Source: Persicitalea jodogahamensis (GTDB taxonomy: Bacteria; Bacteroidota; Bacteroidia; Cytophagales; Spirosomataceae). From it: a stretch of 64,000 nucleotides of DNA. Positions 16,466 to 24,758 of this stretch are shown here, piece by piece (position 1 is the first letter of the stretch; every line of letters starts with the position of its first letter). The stretch covers positions 186,001 to 250,000 of the forward strand of contig NZ_BMXF01000004.1 of the NCBI RefSeq assembly GCF_014651615.1, read 5' to 3'. A program made the position numbers and the translations under genes. The notes beneath the pieces were generated by a model. The model did not search any database. It was not told the origin of the DNA and worked only from the letters and a program-made list of their open reading frames with translations.

Positions 16466-17305
16466 TTGAACCATTTTAGGACCGAAAGGAAAGCAATATA
16501 TGATACAGCAAAATTCTTTACAGATTGTGGCTGGATTTTTCGCGAGCAACCTATTGTTGATTTGGGGGTAGATGCCTTGGTAGAAACACCTATAGATGAG
16601 AATGGTAAAATTAAAATCTTTGCATTACAGATTAAAGGTGGAGAAAGTAATTTTCAAAAGAAAAGGAACTTCTTGACATTTTATTTCTCAGAAAGACACT
16701 ATCATTATTGGAACGCTATAAGTGAGAACTACCCTTTATTTATTGTGCTTCAAGATAACAATACTGAAATAATATATTGGCAAGAATACAATCATGATTT
16801 TATATCAAAAACTATTAAAAATTGGAAACTTGATATTCCACTTAATAATATCTTGAATGAAAACTCAAAGTATCTATTGGTTAACACTTTATTTAAATTT
16901 AAATATAAGTTACCAAAAACATTCTATAATGAATCCATTCAAAACAAAACTAGTAAACTAATTATCTACTTTACTAATTTTAATGAAGGAAAAGATGGTG
17001 TTTTTATAAACCTTATATACAAAGAATATATAGTCACACAAGAGTTATTTTATCGCCCGAAAGAGGGTGAGTGGGATGAAGGGAAGTCATTTTTAAGTTG
17101 GGAATCTCAATATTATTATTCATTAATTGAACTTGAAAAATATATTTTCTCACTTTTTGATTCAACTAATATAAATAAAAAATATTTTAATAAATTGGGG
17201 GAAGAAATTAAATCAATTGTTGGTGGTAATATTGAGAATGTACAAGAGTATATCTTTAATTATAATAATAAAGATAAGGGTGTGCCAAGATATTGTTTTT
17301 TTTGA
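16466..17305 (+). CDS. DUF4365-domain protein (PD-(D/E)xK nuclease-like)
   Basis: 279 residues. The N-terminal 130 residues match DUF4365: a leading helix (RTERKAIYDTAKFFTDCGW), then Asp32/Asp36/Glu40 in VDLGVDALVE and Gln55-Ile-Lys57 in FALQIKGGESNF, the D...QxK form of the PD-(D/E)xK nuclease core, followed by HYHYWNAISENYPLFIVLQD. The last 150 residues are unassigned. The start is TTG at 16466: an in-frame TGA ends at 16462 and the protein has no internal methionine, so no ATG is possible. Base composition is very AT-rich (12 G+C in the 60 bases from 16861). The stop overlaps the start of the next gene. A defence or conflict role is inferred from domain and context; it is not shown. Confidence 0.85.
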   Translation: MNHFRTERKAIYDTAKFFTDCGWIFREQPIVDLGVDALVETPIDENGKIKIFALQIKGGESNFQKKRNFLTFYFSERHYHYWNAISENYPLFIVLQDNNTEIIYWQEYNHDFISKTIKNWKLDIPLNNILNENSKYLLVNTLFKFKYKLPKTFYNESIQNKTSKLIIYFTNFNEGKDGVFINLIYKEYIVTQELFYRPKEGEWDEGKSFLSWESQYYYSLIELEKYIFSLFDSTNINKKYFNKLGEEIKSIVGGNIENVQEYIFNYNNKDKGVPRYCFF

Positions 17306-17901
17306 AATCTTTCGAGCTTTATAGTAATCTTTTAAGAGGCCAATATGAAGCACAGGCAATCGATTCATTGGTTCATTTTAAAAGTAAAAACGGTATTTTT
17401 GAAATTAGTTGTTATGAAAGCCTTACCTATCAATTAAAAAGTTATATTGATAATTGCAGTTATGATGAAATTTGTTCTGAAACGAATAAGAATATTTGGT
17501 CTGAGATTTGTATTGATGGGTTTATAGAAAGGTCTGAATTTATCCCCGTTATACAACGTGAATTAGAATTGTACTGGCGGACACTATATAAGGAAATTAA
17601 AGAAGAGATTGGGCGTACCAAACATTTAGATGAAAGTAAAGAAGAGTCATGGAGAGTTTTTAAGTCATTTATTGATTTATATAATGATGCGGAAAATATA
17701 ATTGAATTAGCATATGACTTTGACGAAACGGTATTATATCCAATAGCTGTCATTTCTATGATGAAAATACTCAACGCTGATGTTTGTTATGGAGAATATT
17801 GTGAATTAGAATTTGAGGCAGGTAATGAATGGGAAAGTATTTACTTTAATAATGAAAGTTGGGATTTGCCATTTTTTTATATTAGACCATACCCCTACTA
17901 A
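17302..17901 (+). CDS. Unrecognised protein coupled to the DUF4365 gene
   Basis: 199 residues from the TTG at 17302, which overlaps the DUF4365 stop as TTGA (17302-17305); a TTG at 17293 would add three residues. There is no ATG before about residue 155. No signal peptide or membrane helix is visible. The protein is acidic with charged helices (LYWRTLYKEIKEEIGRTKHL) and an aromatic C-terminus (WDLPFFYIRPYPY). I know no family for it. The overlap implies co-translation, so it may be a partner, an immunity or antitoxin-like protein, or a sensor for the nuclease-like protein. Codon use is as AT-rich as in the first gene. Confidence 0.75.
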   Translation: MKSFELYSNLLRGQYEAQAIDSLVHFKSKNGIFEISCYESLTYQLKSYIDNCSYDEICSETNKNIWSEICIDGFIERSEFIPVIQRELELYWRTLYKEIKEEIGRTKHLDESKEESWRVFKSFIDLYNDAENIIELAYDFDETVLYPIAVISMMKILNADVCYGEYCELEFEAGNEWESIYFNNESWDLPFFYIRPYPY

Positions 17902-17942
17902 TCCCCGCTAACCCAGATCTGTGATCGGGCGTTGCATCCACT

Positions 17943-17957
17943 CGCGTTTGTAACGCG
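17943..17957. repeat. 6-bp hairpin with a 3-base loop downstream of the island gene pair
   Basis: CGCGTT TGT AACGCG. It lies in the 179-base gap 17902-18080, where base composition returns toward the genome average. With the hairpin at 16340 it brackets the gene pair. Confidence 0.5.
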
Positions 17958-18080
17958 AACGAACAAGAAAATCAAACATTGATTATTCAAATAAATAATT
18001 CAAACCTGACCAAACGTAAAAGTTAGCAGCCAATCCAAGGCGATTTTATAAAACCAAAACCAAGCTTACATAAAACCTAT

Positions 18081-18845
18081 ATGTCAATACGAACAGAAGA
18101 GGAACTGGTTGGAATGAAGAGGGCGAGCGAAGCAGTGGCCTGTACTTTAAAGGAAATGCGAGACTACGCTCAGCCCGGCATGACAACCAAACAATTGGAC
18201 GACTACGGAGCTGAAATACTTTCTGATTTCGGCGCAAAATCAGCCCCGTATCTGACCTATGGCTTTCCTGGTTGGACGTGTATCAGCGTAAACCACGAAT
18301 TTTGCCACGGTATCCCGTCTGACGCCAGAATACTGGAAGAAGGTGACTTGGTCAATATCGATGTGTCAGCCGAGCTTGACGGCTTTTGGTCGGACAACGG
18401 TAGTTCTTTTGTGCTTGGGCGGGACATTCACCAGCATCAAAAACTAGTAGACGCTTCAAAAGAAATTTTGCACAAAGCAATATTTAATATTAAAGGGGGA
18501 GTCCGCATTTCGGACATAGGGCATATTATAGAAAAGGAAAGCAGGAAACGTGGCTACAAAGTAGTGAAGAACCTAACCGGACATGGCGTAGGCCGAAGCC
18601 TTCACGAAGAACCCGGTGAAGTAGCGAATTTCCGGGACCGGTATAATCTGACACGATTCAAGAAGAATTCGGTGGTCGCTATTGAAACATTTATTACCAC
18701 CGCTTCAACATACGCTGAAACGCTGAAAGATGGCTGGACTATGGTTGGAAATAAAGGTGGGTTTATGGCCCAGCACGAACACACAATTGTGGTTACTGAC
18801 GGGAAGCCAATCATATTGACCGAAATGAATGAGATTTGGAATTGA
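18081..18845 (+). CDS. map: Type I methionine aminopeptidase (accessory copy)
   Basis: 254 residues. The five metal ligands align one for one with the E. coli enzyme: Asp94 (NIDVS), Asp105 (SDNGSSF), His168 (GHGVGR), Glu202 (IETF) and Glu233 (HEHT). His76 (CHGIP) is also present. It removes the initiator Met from nascent proteins. It does not lie among ribosomal protein genes, where the housekeeping copy is often found in this phylum, so this is probably an extra paralogue; the neighbouring AT-rich island points to an accessory region. The 3' end is within 27 bases of, or overlaps, the HD-domain gene. Confidence 0.92.
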   Translation: MSIRTEEELVGMKRASEAVACTLKEMRDYAQPGMTTKQLDDYGAEILSDFGAKSAPYLTYGFPGWTCISVNHEFCHGIPSDARILEEGDLVNIDVSAELDGFWSDNGSSFVLGRDIHQHQKLVDASKEILHKAIFNIKGGVRISDIGHIIEKESRKRGYKVVKNLTGHGVGRSLHEEPGEVANFRDRYNLTRFKKNSVVAIETFITTASTYAETLKDGWTMVGNKGGFMAQHEHTIVVTDGKPIILTEMNEIWN

Positions 18846-18871
18846 AGAGTTTTCTCAAAAATTTAAAATTA

Positions 18872-19462
18872 ATGTCAACTGACAACCTATTAAAACAAGT
18901 AGCTTTCATCAAGGAGATTGACAAGTTAAAATACATTCAACGCAAAACTAAATTATTCAACAGCGATCGACCCGAAAACGACGCCGAACACAGTTGGCAT
19001 CTGGCCATGATGACCATCGTTCTGGCGGAGCATTCGGACAAGCCGATCGACGTGTTGAAGGTTTTGAAAATGGTACTGATCCACGACATTGTCGAGATAG
19101 ATGCCGGCGATACGTTTATGTACGACACCTCGAAAAACCACACAAACACCGAAGAGGAACTTTTGGCCGCCAAACGGATTTTCGGCCTTTTGCCAACAGA
19201 ACAAGCTGAGGAATTCATTGCCATTTGGGAAGAATTCGAAGAGGGTAGTACCGATGAGGCAAAGTTTGCGAAGTCGATGGATCGACTTGAGCCCTTGCTG
19301 CAAAACACGTCAAACAATGGAGGTACCTGGGCAGAATTTGGTGTGCCTTATCAGAAGGTGTATGACAAGAAGAAGGCAATTAAGCACGGGTCGACCTCGA
19401 TTTGGAACTACGCCGAAAATTTGATTAACGACAGTGTGGAAAAAGGTATTTTGAAGAAATAA
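18872..19462 (+). CDS. HD-domain phosphohydrolase (HDDC2/YfbR-like)
   Basis: 196 residues from the ATG at 18872; a TTG at 18836 would overlap map and add 12 residues of low complexity. The HD metal set is present: His in ENDAEHSWHLA, the HD pair in MVLIHDIVEIDAGD, and a later Asp in KSMDRLEPLL. This arrangement is that of HDDC2/YfbR proteins, which dephosphorylate deoxynucleoside 5'-monophosphates. It probably shares a transcript with the map gene. Whether its role is nucleotide salvage or nucleotide depletion in a defence setting cannot be read from the sequence. Confidence 0.85.
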   Translation: MSTDNLLKQVAFIKEIDKLKYIQRKTKLFNSDRPENDAEHSWHLAMMTIVLAEHSDKPIDVLKVLKMVLIHDIVEIDAGDTFMYDTSKNHTNTEEELLAAKRIFGLLPTEQAEEFIAIWEEFEEGSTDEAKFAKSMDRLEPLLQNTSNNGGTWAEFGVPYQKVYDKKKAIKHGSTSIWNYAENLINDSVEKGILKK

Positions 19463-19496
19463 GCTGGATACCGGCGGAAGGAGTGGTCCCTAAAAT

Positions 19497-21242
19497 ATGC
19501 GCTTCATTGTTCGACTCCCTGCCATTTGCCCTATAAAAAAAGCCCTTGCATTCTGCCTGTACTTCCTATTCTTTTCAACCCATTCAGGTGCACAGAACCT
19601 GTTGCCGGTTCCGGCTTCTTCATTTCTGGACGAAGTACCCAAAGGAAATGTAATCACCACGGCTGCCGAACAGCGGGTGCCCTGGCTGTTTAACAACACC
19701 GGTATCAAACTCAACTCGGCCACCAACCTGATGACACGGGTGGACGCGGCGAAGGAAGGTACTTATCATCTTTTTGTGCGAAGCGGCGGTGATAAGGGTG
19801 CTTTTAAAGTAGCTGTAAACGACAAAGTAACGGACACCGTGTTTGGGAGCGCGCCCTGGGGGTGGAAGGCAGGGGGTACTTTCCATTTGCACCAAGGACT
19901 GAATTACGTGAAAATCACCCGCATCCAGCCGGGGGCGGTGTTCGATGTGCTGGTGTTGAGCGAGGCAACTACCCTTGATGAAGAAAGCGTGTTAACCCTG
20001 CAACTGAACCCGGACGTCAAACTGCTGAAAGAGTATATAATCCCCCGTTCCAACGCAGTGAAATTTGGAGACGTGAATGGTGACGGAAAAACCGACTTTC
20101 TGGTGCTGGAACCCGATTTCTCGGCGCATGTTTTTGATAATAATGGTCAGGAACTCTGGCAATGGCAAGCCCCGGAAGAATACACTAAGGAGCGGTCGGA
20201 GTTTGAAGCGCCGGGGGTACTCTGGGATTTTGACGGTGATGGCAAGGCCGAGGTCGTGCACTGGCGCTTGACGGAAGGAAAAGAAATGCTGGTGATGGCG
20301 GATGGGCAAACCGGCCGCGTAAAAAAGCAAACCAACTGGCCTACCAGCCCTCTGCCGCATGTGTACAACAACTTTCGCCTGGCCATTGCCAAATTGACCA
20401 AAAACGCTCCCAACGAACTGGCCGTCTTTACTGATTACGGCGGTACCATGACGGTAAGTACTTACGACGCCGATTTAAAACAGTTGTGGATGCACACCGA
20501 ACATCGGAAGAAGGACAACCTCGGGCACTACATCTACCCGGTAGATTTGAACAACGATGGCATCGACGAAGTGCTGGTGGGTTCGTTGCTGCTCGACGCC
20601 CAAGGAAAAGAGATCTGGAATCGTTTCGATCTGCTGCCCGACAACCACGATCATGCGGATAGCTACAAGTTTGGCGATGTAAACGGAGATGGGAAGCTGG
20701 ATATCGTGACGGCCAACAGCGAAACCGGGATTTTTATTTACGAAGCCATGACCGGGAAAATCATCTGGCAGCAGGTTGCCGAGCATACCCAACAAATACA
20801 AGTGGGTAGTTTCCTGAAAAATACGCCCGCTCCGCAGGTAGTTGCGGGTGGTCGGGTTTATGGCAACCGTCAGATCGGTGAGCCCTACCTGTCCGGTCAG
20901 CTCTATTGGTTCGATCGCCAGGGTAGTTTACTGAGCAAATGGCCGGGGCAGCCCATCAACGGAAACCCTGACTTTGTGAAAGGTGACTGGCGGGGCGATG
21001 GCAAGGAAGAACTCTTTTGGTACAAATTCCGCCTTAACAACCGGGGCAAGGGCGAACTCTACTTTCCGGATCCGGTCTTCCACATGTTCGACTTCTCGGG
21101 CCGGGGTGCCGAAGAAGTGATCACTTTAAGCAACGGCTTTTTGCGGGTATACGGTAGCGCCACGGCTATTGATAGCGGCAAAGACCGTAAGAAAGATACG
21201 CTGTATTTGAAAAATACGGTTGTAAACCATACCCATTATTGA
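19497..21242 (+). CDS. Secreted VCBS/FG-GAP beta-propeller protein (PL11-like propeller)
   Basis: 581 residues. A signal peptide (about 1-32, ending HSGAQ) is followed by a carbohydrate-binding-like beta-domain (about 45-155) and a propeller (about 175-560) with repeated Ca2+-binding loops: GDVNGDGKTDFLVL, DFDGDGKAEVVHW, DLNNDGIDEVLVG and GDVNGDGKLDIVTA. The loop order and LLDAQGKEIW ... DHADSYKFGDVNGD resemble the propeller of rhamnogalacturonan lyases of family PL11, though I cannot confirm the catalytic residues. It lies 106 bases before a GH5 gene, so a role in extracellular polysaccharide binding or cleavage is likely. It could also be a non-catalytic FG-GAP protein. Confidence 0.75.
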   Translation: MRFIVRLPAICPIKKALAFCLYFLFFSTHSGAQNLLPVPASSFLDEVPKGNVITTAAEQRVPWLFNNTGIKLNSATNLMTRVDAAKEGTYHLFVRSGGDKGAFKVAVNDKVTDTVFGSAPWGWKAGGTFHLHQGLNYVKITRIQPGAVFDVLVLSEATTLDEESVLTLQLNPDVKLLKEYIIPRSNAVKFGDVNGDGKTDFLVLEPDFSAHVFDNNGQELWQWQAPEEYTKERSEFEAPGVLWDFDGDGKAEVVHWRLTEGKEMLVMADGQTGRVKKQTNWPTSPLPHVYNNFRLAIAKLTKNAPNELAVFTDYGGTMTVSTYDADLKQLWMHTEHRKKDNLGHYIYPVDLNNDGIDEVLVGSLLLDAQGKEIWNRFDLLPDNHDHADSYKFGDVNGDGKLDIVTANSETGIFIYEAMTGKIIWQQVAEHTQQIQVGSFLKNTPAPQVVAGGRVYGNRQIGEPYLSGQLYWFDRQGSLLSKWPGQPINGNPDFVKGDWRGDGKEELFWYKFRLNNRGKGELYFPDPVFHMFDFSGRGAEEVITLSNGFLRVYGSATAIDSGKDRKKDTLYLKNTVVNHTHY

Positions 21243-21348
21243 TTTGGTTCGGCCTGGTGGGGAAGGCTCCATTTTGCAGGAAGATTTATAGTAGATTGCG
21301 CCAGAGAAAGGTCTTCTCCAACCATACCGTTTTCTGAAAACTGCTCCA

Positions 21349-22500
21349 ATGACCCACCCGACCCGTCGCGATTTTTTGCTGCAATCGGCCTCGCTTACGG
21401 CCGGCCTGCTTTCCACTTCCAGTCTGCTTTCAACTGCTGCGGCGCAGCCGCTCAGAAATCCGATGCCGCGCTGGAAAGGGTTCAATCTGCTGGATTTTTT
21501 CTCCCCTGATCCTGGAAAAGGTCGTCCAGCTACCACTGAAGAACACCTGAAATGGATGGCCGGTTGGGGCTTTGATTTCATCAGGCTTCCCATGGCCTAT
21601 CCTTCCTACGTAAAATTCGACCGGAGCCGACCCATCGCAATCCCGGAGGTCCGGGCCATCGACACGCAAGCCACTGACCGGATCGAGCAGCTGGTGTACC
21701 TGGCCCATAAGCACGGCCTGCATGTGAGCCTGAATCTGCACCGGGCGCCGGGCTTTTGTGTCAATGCGGGATTTGAAGAGCCGTACAATCTGTGGCAGGA
21801 TGCCCAGGCGATGGAGGATTTTGTGTACCACTGGTCTTTCTGGGCCAAACGCTTTGCCCAGACTTCCGCCAAAAAAATAAGCTTCGACCTGCTGAACGAA
21901 CCCTGCACCCGCGAGGACATGAACGATCAGCACTCCAAACGTGGTCCGATTCCGGGCGATCTCTACCGGAAAATGGCGCTCGAAGCTTCCCGCGCCATAC
22001 GGGCGCACAATCCCGATCATTTTGTGATTGCGGACGGAAACAATGTAGGCAGCAACGTCATTCCCGAAATCACGGACCTGAACATTGCCCAAAGTTGCCG
22101 GGGTTATAACCCGGGCATTATTTCCCATTACAAAGCTCCCTGGGTATTTAAGGAAATGGACAATTTGCCCGAACCCAAGTGGCCCGGGCAGGTGGGGGAC
22201 AAGTACCTGAGCCGCGCGATGCTGGAAGCGCAGTACGAACCCTGGATCGCCCTCACCAAACAGGGCGTAGGGGTACATTGCGGGGAGTGCGGCTGTTACA
22301 ATAAAACGCCCCACGCGGTGTTCCTGGCCTGGTTTGAGGATGTGCTGGATGTGTTGAAAAGTAACGGAATCGGCTACGCTTTGTGGGAATTCAGGGGTAG
22401 TTTTGGTATGTTGGATTCGGGACGTGAGGATGTGGCCTATGAAGATTGGCACGGACACAAACTGGATCGCAAGTTGCTGGATTTATTGATGAAGTACTGA
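21349..22500 (+). CDS. Tat-exported glycoside hydrolase family 5
   Basis: 383 residues. The N-terminus THPTRRDFLLQSASLTAG is a twin-arginine signal. The TIM barrel has the GH5 catalytic pair: acid/base Glu184 (FDLLNEP) and nucleophile Glu313 (VHCGECG), plus barrel motifs GFDFIRLPM and HVSLNLHRAPG. It should hydrolyse a beta-linked polysaccharide (cellulose, mannan or related) in the periplasm or outside. The unusual Cys-rich context of the nucleophile (HCGECGCYN) is notable for an exported enzyme and fits export in folded form. The upstream propeller protein is probably a functional neighbour. Confidence 0.9.
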   Translation: MTHPTRRDFLLQSASLTAGLLSTSSLLSTAAAQPLRNPMPRWKGFNLLDFFSPDPGKGRPATTEEHLKWMAGWGFDFIRLPMAYPSYVKFDRSRPIAIPEVRAIDTQATDRIEQLVYLAHKHGLHVSLNLHRAPGFCVNAGFEEPYNLWQDAQAMEDFVYHWSFWAKRFAQTSAKKISFDLLNEPCTREDMNDQHSKRGPIPGDLYRKMALEASRAIRAHNPDHFVIADGNNVGSNVIPEITDLNIAQSCRGYNPGIISHYKAPWVFKEMDNLPEPKWPGQVGDKYLSRAMLEAQYEPWIALTKQGVGVHCGECGCYNKTPHAVFLAWFEDVLDVLKSNGIGYALWEFRGSFGMLDSGREDVAYEDWHGHKLDRKLLDLLMKY

Positions 22501-22530
22501 GGAGTACGTCATAAGATAACTAACCGAATA

Positions 22531-23130
22531 ATGTACGATACATTAATTGCCTTTTTCAATAAGCATCTCGATAAGCCTTTGACAGAATCGGAGATAATTT
22601 CTCTTCGCGAGATATTTACTGTAAAAAGAATGCGGAAGCATATGTTTTTTTTGCAGGAAGGCGAGGTTTGTCAAATGGTAGGTTTTGTGACCAAAGGGGC
22701 TTTCAGGCAGTACACGATTGATGAATCTGGTAAAGAGAGCATTCTGAATTTATTTCTAGAGAACTGGTGGGTGGCAGACAGGGAAAGCTTTGCAGATGGC
22801 ACCCCTTCCCCTTATTTCATCGATGCCTGTGAAGATGGTGAATTGCTGGTATTTACCAGGGAAGATTTTTTTGAAAAAATTGACTCACTGCCTTTTCTAA
22901 AGGAGGTGAGCAGAAAACTGACGGAGAGAAATTCATATCAATTATTGAAAAGGGTGCATCACGCGAAAGCGCTTTCAGCCGAAGAGCGGCTGGTCAATTT
23001 AGAAGAAACTTATCCCGAGTTTCTGCAGAGATTCCCTCAGCACATGATTGCTTCCTATCTTGGGATGACCAAAGAAACCCTGAGCCGTATTCGCGCTAAA
23101 CATGCCGCCTTCCCGAAGAAACAACGTTGA
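22531..23130 (+). CDS. Crp/Fnr-family transcriptional regulator
   Basis: 199 residues. A cyclic-nucleotide-binding-type beta-roll (about 25-125; FLQEGEVCQMVGFVTKGAFRQ) leads to a helix-turn-helix near the C-terminus (HMIASYLGMTKETLSRIRAK). There is no FNR-type cysteine cluster, so it is not an oxygen-sensing Fe-S regulator. It lies 30 bases after the GH5 stop and is followed by a DoxX gene with its own promoter and an inverted repeat between the promoter boxes. In this phylum such small regulators often sit beside DoxX and glyoxalase-fold genes and control them in response to redox or electrophile stress; this is inference here. Confidence 0.9.
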   Translation: MYDTLIAFFNKHLDKPLTESEIISLREIFTVKRMRKHMFFLQEGEVCQMVGFVTKGAFRQYTIDESGKESILNLFLENWWVADRESFADGTPSPYFIDACEDGELLVFTREDFFEKIDSLPFLKEVSRKLTERNSYQLLKRVHHAKALSAEERLVNLEETYPEFLQRFPQHMIASYLGMTKETLSRIRAKHAAFPKKQR

Positions 23131-23161
23131 CATGGATCAACGGAATTTCTTATCATACCTC

Positions 23162-23194
23162 ATTGCAGGCCGCCTGCTGCACCTTGTACTTTTG
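23162..23194 (+). promoter_or_regulatory. Promoter of the DoxX gene with an operator-like palindrome
   Basis: ATTG (23162-23165) and TACTTTTG (23187-23194, full match to TAnnTTTG) are separated by 21 bases, the Bacteroidota -33/-7 layout. Between them GCAGG CCG CCTGC (23165-23177) is a perfect inverted repeat, placed to act as the operator of the Crp/Fnr-type regulator encoded just upstream. Confidence 0.65.
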
Positions 23195-23222
23195 CCGTAG
23201 TATTAATTAAAACATTGTATTC

Positions 23223-23657
23223 ATGGCAAATCAAAACACATCCAAAGCTTTAAATATCGCCTTGTGGGTAGCACAAGGGCTATTGGCAGCCTTATTTCTG
23301 ATGGCAGGAGCAAACAAACTTTTCCTTCCAATTTCCGAACTGTCGGAGACGTTGCCCTGGGCATCAGAGTTTCCGGAATGGTTGGTAAGGTTCATCGGCA
23401 TCAGTGAATTATTGGGGGCCGTAGGATTACTGCTTCCTTCCCTGCTGAGAATCAAACCTTTCCTGACATCGTATGCAGCCATCGGCCTTGCCCTGGTCAT
23501 GGTATTAGCCACTTTTTTCCATATTTCCCGTGGAGAAACGTCCGTTATCGGCATGAATTTCGCCATTGCGGCCATTGCCGGCTTCATTGCCTGGGGCAGG
23601 ATGGTGAAGGCGCCCATACTACCGAAGGCTGGATTTAGCAGTCAGCTGGGAAAGTAA
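23223..23657 (+). CDS. DoxX-family membrane protein
   Basis: 144 residues with four transmembrane helices (about 11-30, 53-75, 79-99 and 105-125). GLLAALFLMAGANKLF is the family opening motif, and FIGISELLGAVGLLLPSLL continues the pattern. DoxX-type proteins are quinone- or redox-associated membrane subunits of uncertain biochemistry; several are tied to thiol stress. It is followed after 29 bases by a two-module ring-cleavage-type VOC enzyme and preceded by its likely regulator, giving a three-gene unit. Confidence 0.9.
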   Translation: MANQNTSKALNIALWVAQGLLAALFLMAGANKLFLPISELSETLPWASEFPEWLVRFIGISELLGAVGLLLPSLLRIKPFLTSYAAIGLALVMVLATFFHISRGETSVIGMNFAIAAIAGFIAWGRMVKAPILPKAGFSSQLGK

Positions 23658-23686
23658 TCACTACTGGATCACAAAAAATCGATTCG

Positions 23687-24601
23687 ATGGAGGAGGTTTT
23701 ATCAACAGAAAACGCTGTGCCTGGTACCAGCCATGCATTGAACTCAGGTGAATTGGCCTCTTTCGGGGCTGTTCACCTGAGAAATACTTCCCTTAAGAAA
23801 GCGACTGAGTTCTGGACCAGGATTGTTGGAATGAGGTTGAGGCATTCCACCAACGAAACGGCAGAATTTGGCACGGAGGATAAAACGTTGGTCGTGGTAA
23901 GTCAGACGGCCACCTTTCCTTACCAGCAGGGGTACAGCGGGCTTTACCATTTTGCCGTACACGCCCCAAACCGGCAGGAGTTTGCCAGAATGCTCTACCG
24001 CTTGCTGGCTAACAACTACCCCTGTGCTCCGGTTGACCATACGATGTCCCGGGCGGTTTATCTGAAAGACCCCGATGGTATTACGGTGGAGTTTACATTG
24101 GAGACGCCTGAACGCTTCAAAAAAATAAAGACTGAACACGGTTTAAGGGTAGAAGACGCAGATGGAACCATCCGTGCTGCTTCTGAGTCTCTGGATGTCG
24201 ATGCCGTCCTTAAATATTTACCCGATAGAGATTTGAGCAGGCAGATGTCAGAAGAAACCAGAATAGGCCACCTTCATCTGTACGCGTACGACTTGGAAAA
24301 GCTGGACGCATTCTATAAGCAGCTGGGGTTTGTGGAATTCAACTACCTGCCTGAGTACAAGTATGCGGATCTTGGCGCAGGCGGCGCTTTTCAACATCGG
24401 ATCGCCTTGAATTCGTGGCATGGGGTGAACAAACCGCTCGCTCCCGGCGAAAATGCCGGCATGGAATATTTCAACATCGAGTTTGCGTCAAAAGCCAAAA
24501 TGCTGGAAGCTGTTAAAAATCTGGGGGGAGGCGGTGAAACAGGTGATAGCTTCCGGGTATCAGACCCAACGGGAAATCTGATTGTGATGACCCACCGATA
24601 G
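23687..24601 (+). CDS. Two-module VOC protein (CatE-like extradiol dioxygenase)
   Basis: 304 residues with two vicinal-oxygen-chelate modules (about 25-140 and 185-304). Candidate metal ligands are His in GAVHLRN, GLYHFAVH and IGHLHLYAYD, with an acidic residue in GITVEF and YFNIEFAS. The size and layout resemble the CatE-type catechol 2,3-dioxygenases of Bacillus and Bacteroidota, which are often paired with DoxX and quinone-responsive regulators and detoxify catechols or quinones. Iron dependence and substrate are inferred from the family. The DoxX gene is 29 bases upstream in the same direction. Confidence 0.85.
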   Translation: MEEVLSTENAVPGTSHALNSGELASFGAVHLRNTSLKKATEFWTRIVGMRLRHSTNETAEFGTEDKTLVVVSQTATFPYQQGYSGLYHFAVHAPNRQEFARMLYRLLANNYPCAPVDHTMSRAVYLKDPDGITVEFTLETPERFKKIKTEHGLRVEDADGTIRAASESLDVDAVLKYLPDRDLSRQMSEETRIGHLHLYAYDLEKLDAFYKQLGFVEFNYLPEYKYADLGAGGAFQHRIALNSWHGVNKPLAPGENAGMEYFNIEFASKAKMLEAVKNLGGGGETGDSFRVSDPTGNLIVMTHR

Positions 24602-24758
24602 CCAGAGCATTTGATGATTGATTTTCAGATAGGGATGCTCTAACGACCACAATCATTGAATCTGTCTCAGAAAAAGAACAGGGGATAATAAGGACCGGGT
24701 AGGTATAAAAGCTTGGTGAAGTGCCTTTTTTGATCATTTTTGGCTACTTCCCTTATTT

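Noticed and set aside
24604-24641. AGAGCAT/ATGCTCT inverted repeat after the CatE-like gene
   Set aside because: The loop is 24 bases and there is no T-tract; probably chance.
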